Assembly (NCBI GenBank): GCA_040290295.1
Contig: PSMW01000004.1
Coordinates: forward strand, 1-64,000
Length of the DNA stretch: 64,000 nt
Source of the DNA: CAADGV01 sp040290295
GTDB lineage: Bacteria; Bacteroidota; Ignavibacteria; UBA10030; UBA6906
Direction: 5' to 3'
Shown: piece after piece, positions 58,466 to 64,000 of the stretch
Position numbering within the stretch: the first letter of the stretch is position 1
Layout of the letters: each line of letters starts with the position of its first letter
Made by a program: the position numbers and the translations under genes
Notes under the pieces: generated by a model
What the model saw: the letters and a program-made list of their open reading frames with translations, nothing else
Told to the model about the DNA's origin: nothing
The model's database searches: none

Positions 58466-59601
58466 ACTTCGAACTCACGGAAACACATCGTCTCATACGC
58501 GAAACTGCGCGCAACTTTGCGCTCGAGCGGCTTGCACCAAAGAGTATCGAACGCGATGAGCGTGAAGAGTTTCCGTACGATCTTGTCAAAGAGATGGCGG
58601 AGTTAGGGTTCATGGGGATGATGGTTCCGGAGGAGTGGGGTGGAGCGGGACTCGATACTGTAAGTTACGTGCTCGCGATGGAAGAAATTTCCCGCGTCGA
58701 TGCCTCCTGCGGCGTGATCATGTCGGTGAACAATTCCCTGATCTGTTACGGAATTGAAAAGTACGGTACGAAGGAGCAGAAAGAGCGGTACTTGCGCGAT
58801 CTTGCGACAGGAAAGAAGTTGGGGGCATTTGCCCTTTCCGAACCCGAGGCTGGCAGCGACGCCTCGAACCAGCAAACGGTTGCACTTCGCGATGGTGATT
58901 ATTATATTCTCAACGGCACAAAGAACTGGATCACGAACGGCTCGACGGCCGACATTGTGCTGGTGATGGCTGCGACCGACAAAAGCAAAGGTGCCAAAGG
59001 CATCAGCACATTCATCGTCGAGAAGGGGACTCCAGGCTTCTTCGTCGCCAAGAAGGAAAAGAAGCTCGGGATTCGTAGTTCCGATACCGTGTCGCTTGCC
59101 TTTCAGGATGCACGGGTTCCCGCAGCAAATCGCATTGGGGAAGAGGGGGATGGATTCCGATTTGCGATCAAAACCCTCGAGGGTGGTCGCATTGGAATCG
59201 CCGCACAAGCCGTAGGCATTGCCCAAGCATGCCTCGATGCATCGATCAGTTACTCCAAACAACGCAAGGCTTTCGACAAGCCCATAGCAGGATTCCAGGC
59301 GATTCAGTTCAAGATCGCAGAAATGGCAACCAACATCGAGGCTGCTCGTATGCTTACTCTAAGGGCTGCGTTCCTCAAGAATTCCGGTCAGCCCTACGGA
59401 GACGCGGCAGCGATGGCAAAACTCTTCGCATCGAAGATCGCTGTACAGGCGGCACTCGAAGCAATTCAGATTCACGGTGGCTACGGATACGTGCGCGAGT
59501 ACCTCGTCGAGCGCTATCTGCGTGATGCAAAAATCACCGAGATTTATGAAGGAACGTCGGAAATACAGAGAATCGTGATCTCAAGAGGACTTTTGAAGTA
59601 G
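58462..59601 (+). CDS. Acyl-CoA dehydrogenase (short-chain, butyryl-CoA type)
   Basis: A 379-residue FAD flavoenzyme. ALSEPEAGSDASNQQT and YILNGTKNWITNGSTADIVL are the flavin/substrate boxes; QAVGIAQACLDASISYSKQR and the catalytic Glu in ITEIYEGTSEIQRIVISR are the C-terminal signatures of the short-chain branch. ATG 58462 overlaps the hbd stop; the frame open from 58249 lies inside hbd. It completes the three-gene four-carbon acyl-CoA operon. Confidence 0.93.
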   Translation: MNFELTETHRLIRETARNFALERLAPKSIERDEREEFPYDLVKEMAELGFMGMMVPEEWGGAGLDTVSYVLAMEEISRVDASCGVIMSVNNSLICYGIEKYGTKEQKERYLRDLATGKKLGAFALSEPEAGSDASNQQTVALRDGDYYILNGTKNWITNGSTADIVLVMAATDKSKGAKGISTFIVEKGTPGFFVAKKEKKLGIRSSDTVSLAFQDARVPAANRIGEEGDGFRFAIKTLEGGRIGIAAQAVGIAQACLDASISYSKQRKAFDKPIAGFQAIQFKIAEMATNIEAARMLTLRAAFLKNSGQPYGDAAAMAKLFASKIAVQAALEAIQIHGGYGYVREYLVERYLRDAKITEIYEGTSEIQRIVISRGLLK

Positions 59602-59647
59602 TTTCACATCAACGCATTACCAATACTCAAACTGATAGGAGGAACTC

Positions 59648-60351
59648 ATGAAGAAACGATTCATTCTGTTAATTCCTGTCGCCTTCGCCCTGTTGGTGGG
59701 AACGGCAACAGTTCAGGTCGATTAGAACGTCGCTATGCGCTTCGGACTTTCCATCGGTGCAGGAGGAGAAAGTCCAAAGGTGTTCAACTTCTTCACCGGG
59801 CAATATGAAGGAGGTGCAACGAAAGCGGGCTTACATTTTGGCCCGTCTGGTGAAGTGATCTTCGACAGGAACTTGGCAGTGGCAACTGCCTTCAATATCA
59901 ATACACAGTCGGGCACACCCATCGAGTGGATGAAACTCTTCAAGTATTACTTTTCGATCCCGGGGTCGAAAATCAAGCCGTACGCCGATGCCGGCTTCAG
60001 CCTTTATTTTGTCACTGGCGGTCCGTACGTCTCCATCCCGTTCGGCCGTATGCGTTCGTTGGTCCCAACCTTGGGCCTGTGTTGTCGTCCAAACAGAAGG
60101 TTCAAGGTTTTGCCGGCATTCAAGATGGCGAATATGATATAAAGAGCAGTACTTCTTCACTCGACTTCGGTTTGGAATTTGGTGGCGGGGCGGAGCTGAA
60201 AGTTGCCAAGCACATCGCCCTTACAGGCGATGTGCGGTACAATTTGGGACTCTCCAATCTTAACGACAGCCCTACACAACAAGGAGGTCAATCGCTCAAC
60301 CTAAAATCCCGAAGCTTTGTCATTCTCTTCGGTGTACTGTTCTTGATTTAA
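59648..60351 (+). pseudogene. Outer-membrane barrel protein gene with an in-frame TAG and a frameshift
   Basis: ATG 59648 (ribosome site AGGAGGAACTC) opens a signal peptide (FILLIPVAFALLVGTAT) but TAG 59723-59725 stops it after 25 codons. The same frame continues with MRFGLSIGAGGESPKVF and KLFKYYFSIPGSKIKPYADA. Near 60040-60060 the family-like sequence moves to the neighbouring frame (YAFVGPNLGPVLSSKQKVQG, then FGLEFGGGAELKVAKHIALT) and ends with a barrel strand at TAA 60349-60351. The intact protein would be about 233 residues of the small outer-membrane barrel (OMP_b-brl) type. Two independent lesions argue for real decay over a single sequencing error. Confidence 0.75.
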
Positions 60352-60415
60352 GCTTCATAACATGAAGCCCTGGCGAGCCTCCTCAAGTGATCCTAAGGAT
60401 GTTCAAGCCATCCTC

Positions 60416-60444
60416 TTGACAAGGAAGGGCGTTTTACGTATACT
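60416..60444 (+). promoter_or_regulatory. Near-consensus promoter for the intact barrel gene
   Basis: TTGACA at 60416-60421 and TATACT at 60439-60444, spacer exactly 17 bp. The gene starts at 60528, leaving a leader of about 75 bases. One of the strongest promoters in the window, fitting a highly expressed outer-membrane protein. Confidence 0.75.
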
Positions 60445-60527
60445 GTATCGCCTTTTTTGATGTTCATCAACAGTTAGCTTCACAATTCACCTACACCACA
60501 TCATTCACAATATAGGGGTAAGCACCC

Positions 60528-61097
60528 ATGAAGAAAATTTTTGCAGTTGTTGTCGCTTTCGCGCTCGTGGCATTGATGAGCGCAGGTTCGAATGCGCAGG
60601 GTAAGATCGCGTTGAGCGTAGGGGGAGATGTTCTCATTCCAATGGGAGATTTCGGTAAGGCACATTCCACCGGGTTTGGTGGAAGCGTCCGAGGCCAATA
60701 CAATATCACCCCCATGTTTTCCGCTGGTCTAACTGCCGGCTATTACACATGGAGCGGAAAGGACCAGAATCTTGGCTTTATCGCGGTGAAGGGCGGAACA
60801 TACAAGGGTGTTCCGGTTCGTGCATTTGGTAAGTACTACTTTGCGCCCGAGTCGGAGCAGGTTCGTTTCTACGGAATTGCAGAGATTGGTATGTTCTTCG
60901 GATCCGTTGATACGCCATTCGGTTCTATTTCCTTAACCGATTTCAACTTTGCTCCGGGCGTGGGAGTCGAGTTTGGACTTGGCAGCGGCAACACGAAGCT
61001 CGATGTGTCTGCTCGTTACGACGTTATCGCGACAAGCGGAAGCTCGTCGGGCAGCCTTGGTGCGCGCGTTGGCGTGAACTTCGGCCTCGGCAACTAA
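60528..61097 (+). CDS. Small outer-membrane beta-barrel protein
   Basis: A 189-residue protein with signal peptide (VVVAFALVALMSAGSNAQ) and an eight-strand barrel look (IALSVGGDVLIPMGDFGKA, FSAGLTAGYYTW, VPVRAFGKYYFAP, LGARVGVNFGLGN). It resembles the broken gene just upstream in layout, so the two may be old paralogues. Abundant barrel proteins of this kind are structural or of unknown function. Own strong promoter and own terminator. Confidence 0.85.
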   Translation: MKKIFAVVVAFALVALMSAGSNAQGKIALSVGGDVLIPMGDFGKAHSTGFGGSVRGQYNITPMFSAGLTAGYYTWSGKDQNLGFIAVKGGTYKGVPVRAFGKYYFAPESEQVRFYGIAEIGMFFGSVDTPFGSISLTDFNFAPGVGVEFGLGSGNTKLDVSARYDVIATSGSSSGSLGARVGVNFGLGN

Positions 61098-61121
61098 GGT
61101 CCAGCCTCGAGTTTGGTACAC

Positions 61122-61155
61122 AAAAGGAAGCCCTCGGGCTTCCTTTTTGTTTTTG
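61122..61155 (+). terminator. Rho-independent terminator of the barrel gene
   Basis: AAAAGGAAGC at 61122-61131 pairs with GCTTCCTTTT at 61138-61147 around a GC-rich loop, followed by TGTTTTTG. It starts 24 bases after the stop. A classic intrinsic terminator. Confidence 0.85.
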
Positions 61156-61190
61156 TCGGTGCGGTTGCATGCCGCTGCCGGCTTTACGGG

Positions 61191-61397
61191 GTGTACAAGC
61201 GGCATCCGCGGTTTGCGTTCAATGTCATTGCGACGTCTCGAGTCCTCTTCTGTCGCAATGAGGGTGTGCTGGTGGATTTCAAGCGCAACACGTTGCTCTT
61301 CTATTTTGACACCCAACGTTTGCGAGACATGACGGATGCCGCTCTCCGCCGTAGAATGGCATCTGGCACATTCGGTAAGACGAGTTATGTTGGATAG
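61191..61397 (+). pseudogene. C-terminal remnant of an MntA-type nucleotidyltransferase
   Basis: The frame ending at TAG 61395-61397 reads HPRFAFNVIATSRVLFCRNE, LLFYFDTQRLRDMTDAALRR and GTFGKTSYVG. This is the C-terminal third of MNT proteins (hydrophobic N-V-I, R-V-L-x-x-R-(D/N)-E, then Y-F-D-T-x-x-L-R). The nucleotide-binding part with G-S and D-x-D is missing; a terminator lies where it should be. It overlaps the HepT start by 11 bases, the standard MntA-HepT arrangement, which supports the call. Confidence 0.6.
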
Positions 61398-61794
61398 ACT
61401 TGCGATCCTTGAACAGAATATCCGCGAGTTACGATCGCTTCAGAGCAAACGTTCCAAACATGCAGGCGATATCCATACTCTTGAACAATGAGCGGTCCGC
61501 TACGGCCTTTTCGAGAGTATCCAGATTGTCATTGAGGTGTCTTGTCATCTCGTGATCATGTTCAACCTTGGCATTCCCAAAACCTTCAGGGAATGCATCG
61601 AATTACTCCTGAAGAATGGGCTTGTCTCCGAAGAGTTGTCAGGCAAACTCTATGCAATGATGGGACTACGTAACATCCTTGTGCATCAATACACCGCCAT
61701 GGAGAACAGCCGTCTGTACGAAATGCTCGACCAGCTCGATGACTTGGCTGAATTCGTTCGGGTTTGTACTCCACTGCTCCAACGCGGTTCTTGA
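61387..61794 (+). pseudogene. HepT-type HEPN toxin gene with an in-frame TGA
   Basis: ATG 61387 opens MLDRLAILEQNIRELRSLQS and continues to LEQ, where TGA 61489-61491 interrupts. The same frame goes on with AVRYGLFESIQIVIEVSCHL, ELLLKNGLVSEELSGKLYAM and the catalytic R-X4-H-X-Y motif (RNILVHQY), ending at TGA 61792-61794. Length without the stop is about 135 residues, normal for DUF86. Relatives commonly have Trp or Tyr at the interrupted place. The toxin can no longer be made in full, and its antitoxin is truncated too. Confidence 0.8.
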
Positions 61795-61819
61795 AACCCG
61801 TACGGGTTTTTCATATACT
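61791..61819 (+). promoter_or_regulatory. Promoter with a perfect palindrome in its spacer, before capA
   Basis: TTGAAA at 61791-61796 and TATACT at 61814-61819, spacer 17 bp. A perfect 16-bp palindrome, AAACCCGTACGGGTTT (61794-61809), fills most of the spacer: a classic operator position. The same bases could also fold into a short GC hairpin followed by T residues and act as the terminator of the hepT remnant. Both readings are possible. Confidence 0.55.
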
Positions 61820-61902
61820 TGTGCAGAATTCGATTCATCAACCTGACCAAACTCGAACAGTGATCGTTCGGCATCTCGGTACGAATGGCGGTTCCGTAAC
61901 CC

Positions 61903-61937
61903 AAAGGAGGCACTTCAGCTTCCTTCTTTTGTTTTTG
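61903..61937 (+). other. Hairpin with T-run in the capA leader
   Basis: AAAGGAGG at about 61903-61910 can pair with CCTTCTTT at 61922-61929 (one G-T pair), followed by TGTTTTTG. It has the shape of a weak intrinsic terminator and ends at the likely capA start, so it could act as an attenuator. Its second half resembles the terminator at 61138-61156. Confidence 0.35.
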
Positions 61938-62924
61938 CGCAAGGGAAGAGTCTTGAGTGGTCTTGCCCTCGCGGCTCTTGCGCTTGTGACGGCTCGTTCG
62001 CGCACACGGGATTCCTCCGAGATCATTCTCCGCTTCGGGGGCGACGTTTTGCTGGCTGTGCACTACGAACAGGATGTCGGTTCGGACATCCATCGAGCCT
62101 TCGAGGGGTTCGATCTCTTCCACACCGATGATCTGAGCATGGTGAACCTCGAGGCGCCCCTCACAGAACGCGGCACGCGCCAAGTCAAGCCATATACTTT
62201 CCGAATGAAGCAACGCTGCACAGCCGCATTGACCAGGGCAGGAATCGACGTCGTCAATCTCGCGAACAACCACATCTTCGACTACGGCACAGAGGGCTTG
62301 TTTGATACGATCACCGCATTGGACTCAGCCCACATCTTGTACGTAGGCGCCGGCAGAAATGCAGCGCAAGCACATCGCCCGATCGTGAAGACATTTCGGA
62401 GCAAGACAATCGGCTTACTGGGATACTACGGTGGACCAGAATCGCCGAAGGCATCAGCCTCCTCGCCGGGCGTCGCCGACCGCAATCTTGCGCTCATCGA
62501 ACGGGACGTACGGCACCTGAGAGAAGTCGAACACGCCGAGTACGTCGTCGTGAATTTCCATTGGGGAGATGAGCTGGCAGATTTTCCGGCTGAGCACTAC
62601 CGAGAATTCGCTCATCGCGTGATTACCTTCGGTGTCGATGCGATTATTGGACATCACCCGCATGTCCTTCAAGGAATCGAACTGTACCAAGGCAAAGTGA
62701 TCGTCTATTCTCTCGGCAATTTGATCTTCGGTGGGAACGCAAAGCGCTCGTATGACACAGGTGTATTCGAAATAAGGTTAACCCACTCGGGTCCCGCATA
62801 CAGGTTTATTCCGGTGCGAGTGTCCCATTGGCAAGCATCGGTGCTCACAGGTGCGGATGCGGAGCGCCTGGTCGCACGCGTACGCAGACTCTCGGCTATT
62901 TTCCCTTCGTCCATTTTCCAATAA
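61935..62924 (+). CDS. CapA-family (poly-gamma-glutamate/encapsulation-type) metallophosphatase-like protein
   Basis: About 329 residues from TTG 61935. That start gives RKGRVLSGLALAALALVTAR, a good signal peptide or anchor; the frame is open back to 61764, with GTG 61860 and TTG 61953 as alternatives, so the start is uncertain. The CapA fold follows: FGGDVLLAVHYEQDVG, VNLEAPLTERG, NLANNHIFDYGTEGL, VNFHWGDELADFP and VDAIIGHHPHVLQGIELYQG, with the conserved N-N-H and G-H-H-P-H metal-site residues. CapA proteins act in poly-gamma-glutamate capsule synthesis, but many relatives are of unknown role. No capB or capC is nearby. Confidence 0.85.
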   Translation: MRKGRVLSGLALAALALVTARSRTRDSSEIILRFGGDVLLAVHYEQDVGSDIHRAFEGFDLFHTDDLSMVNLEAPLTERGTRQVKPYTFRMKQRCTAALTRAGIDVVNLANNHIFDYGTEGLFDTITALDSAHILYVGAGRNAAQAHRPIVKTFRSKTIGLLGYYGGPESPKASASSPGVADRNLALIERDVRHLREVEHAEYVVVNFHWGDELADFPAEHYREFAHRVITFGVDAIIGHHPHVLQGIELYQGKVIVYSLGNLIFGGNAKRSYDTGVFEIRLTHSGPAYRFIPVRVSHWQASVLTGADAERLVARVRRLSAIFPSSIFQ

Positions 62925-62936
62925 TCTGGAGTTCTC

Positions 62937-63530
62937 ATGAACAAAGGAACAGCTATCTTCATCGCCATTGCAGTCAGTCTCGTCCTCCTGGTTATGTGGG
63001 GGATCGTGGCGTACAATACCCTCATAGGCCTGGACCAGGCAGTCAGTTCAGCCTGGAGCCAAGTGGAGAATCAGTATCAACGGCGCGCGGATTTGATTCC
63101 GAACCTTGTCAACACCGTCAAAGGGTTTGCGGCACAAGAGCGTGAAGTCCTCACCGGTGTTGTGGAAGCTCGAGCAAAGGCAACCTCCATTCAAGTGACA
63201 AAAGAAGTCCTCGAAGACCCGGAGGCGTTCGCGAAATTTCAATCTGCTCAAGACCAATTCTCGACCGCGATCTCACGGCTTCTCGCCGTTGCAGAGAACT
63301 ACCCCGTGCTTCGTTCGAACGAAAACTTCCTCTCGTTGCAAAACGAATTGGCCGGAACCGAGAATCGCATAGCCGTTGAACGGCGCCGGTTCAACGAAGT
63401 GGTGCAAACCTACAATACAACGCGTGCCCGCTTTCCGGGCGTTATCATCGCCAATCTTGCCGGCTTCCGCGAGAAGGCATACTTCAAAGCGAAGGAAGGT
63501 GCGGACGCGCCCCCCGATGTGAAGTTTTGA
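62937..63530 (+). CDS. lemA: LemA family protein
   Basis: A 197-residue protein with one N-terminal membrane helix (IFIAIAVSLVLLVMWGIVAY) and a helical-bundle domain beginning with the signature LDQAVSSAWSQVENQYQRRA and DLIPNLVNTVKGFAAQE, then ENRIAVERRRFNEVVQTYN. The function of LemA is not settled; it is regularly next to TPM-domain proteins, as here, where the next gene overlaps by one base (TGATG). Confidence 0.93.
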   Translation: MNKGTAIFIAIAVSLVLLVMWGIVAYNTLIGLDQAVSSAWSQVENQYQRRADLIPNLVNTVKGFAAQEREVLTGVVEARAKATSIQVTKEVLEDPEAFAKFQSAQDQFSTAISRLLAVAENYPVLRSNENFLSLQNELAGTENRIAVERRRFNEVVQTYNTTRARFPGVIIANLAGFREKAYFKAKEGADAPPDVKF

Positions 63531-64000
63531 TGGTGAAGAGATTCCTCATATTGGCGAGCGTCCTTGTCATCGGACTTCAGTCAACGGGGCGCGCGGAGGA
63601 GGTGAAGATTCCGAAGTTGTTGAAGCGCGTTACGGATTTTACCAACACGCTCTCTCCCCCACAACTCGCGGACCTAGAGCAAACGCTTGCTCGGTTTGAA
63701 GACACCACCTCGACGCAAATCGCCGTCGTTATGATACCGACCCTCGGCGACGAGAGCATCGAGGACTTCGCGTTGAGAACCGCCGAGCTGAACGGTATCG
63801 GACAGAAGAAGAAGGACAACGGTGTTCTCTTGCTCATCGCGAAGGATGATCGGCAGATGAGGATCGAGGTTGGGTATGGCTTAGAAGGCGTGCTTCCCGA
63901 TGGACTCTGCGGACAGATCATCAGGCGTGAGATCGTACCGCATTTTCAAAACGGCGACTACTTCGCGGGCATCACGGCTGGCGTGGAGGCAATTATGAAG
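63530..64000 (+). CDS. TPM-domain (YgcG-like) protein, 3' part outside window
   Basis: The frame from ATG 63530 is open to the end of the window (157 codons). It begins with a signal peptide (FLILASVLVIGLQSTGRA), then the TPM domain: VTDFTNTLSPPQLADLEQTL, TSTQIAVVMIPTLGDES, KDNGVLLLIAKDDRQMRIE and GYGLEGVLPDGLCGQIIRRE. TPM proteins are membrane-anchored and paired with LemA in many bacteria. The start overlaps the lemA stop, so the two are translated together. The expected C-terminal membrane helix and Gly-rich tail are not visible. Confidence 0.9.
   Translation, partial: MVKRFLILASVLVIGLQSTGRAEEVKIPKLLKRVTDFTNTLSPPQLADLEQTLARFEDTTSTQIAVVMIPTLGDESIEDFALRTAELNGIGQKKKDNGVLLLIAKDDRQMRIEVGYGLEGVLPDGLCGQIIRREIVPHFQNGDYFAGITAGVEAIMK

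Noticed and set aside
1..64000. CRISPR arrays, rRNA genes, prophage or insertion sequence genes
   Set aside because: No regularly spaced repeats, rRNA-like stretches, integrases or transposases were recognised on either strand. The mobile-looking region at 28-38 kb has no recombinase of its own.

Overview
The window reads as a chromosome fragment of a Bacteroidota/Chlorobiota-type (FCB group) bacterium. Several large exported proteins end in type IX secretion (T9SS) sorting domains of the NPFNP ... GxYxYRM ... RKMxLxR kind. A PorV-family barrel, many outer-membrane barrels, and a butyryl-CoA/propionyl-CoA set are also present. The promoters that can be read are E. coli-like (TTGAxx, 17 bp, TATAxT), not the TAxxTTTG type of Bacteroidia. 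An Ignavibacteria- or Kapabacteria-like lineage is therefore my best guess, but this is inference. The background is by eye a little above 50% GC. Almost every gene is on the + strand; the one clear exception is a Spy-like gene near 49.3 kb. Layout: 0-11 kb holds housekeeping and envelope genes: the end of a class A penicillin-binding protein (PbpC type), PcrA/UvrD helicase, a YihY membrane protein, a T9SS-exported GH18 glycosidase, a broken lipoprotein gene, a propionyl-CoA carboxylase beta subunit and an MltD-like LysM transglycosylase. From 11.1 to 22.4 kb a tightly packed cell-surface operon encodes two T9SS cargo proteins, a lipoprotein, a TonB-dependent receptor, a PorV-family barrel and a beta-propeller-like lipoprotein. 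A tRNA-Ser(GCU) follows. From 22.9 to 46.2 kb lies an exopolysaccharide/capsule locus: outer-membrane export protein with SLBB repeats, Wzz-like co-polymerase, glycosyltransferases, flippase, polymerase, WecG/TagA-type transferase, initiating sugar-phosphate transferase, UDP-glucose dehydrogenase, UDP-glucuronate decarboxylase and a Wzi-like barrel. Two MNT/HEPN toxin-antitoxin modules sit between the export gene and wzz, one decayed and one apparently intact. Inside the locus, about 28.3-38.5 kb is a mosaic of different base composition (long stretches near two-thirds GC, with AT-richer islands) and is full of gene fragments. It is bounded by a 175-bp imperfect direct repeat at an exact distance of 9,951 bp. 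From 46.3 to 49 kb are two peroxiredoxins and a PTPS-FolE-SDR set that fits tetrahydrobiopterin synthesis. From 49 to 64 kb are a Spy-like protein, a TPR lipoprotein, pyrK-pyrD-folC (pyrD crossed by a 37-base run of N), rho, a thiolase/hydroxyacyl-CoA dehydrogenase/acyl-CoA dehydrogenase operon, two outer-membrane barrels (one broken), a third, decayed MntA-HepT module, a CapA-like protein, LemA and the start of a TPM-domain protein. The most unusual features are the repeat-bounded mosaic polysaccharide block with serial glycosyltransferase stubs, three MNT/HEPN modules at different stages of decay in 36 kb, the surface operon that pairs a TonB receptor with its own PorV-family protein and T9SS cargo, and the probable pterin operon with an animal-like PTPS. 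All calls come from reading the sequence; no database search was run, and base-composition statements are by eye.
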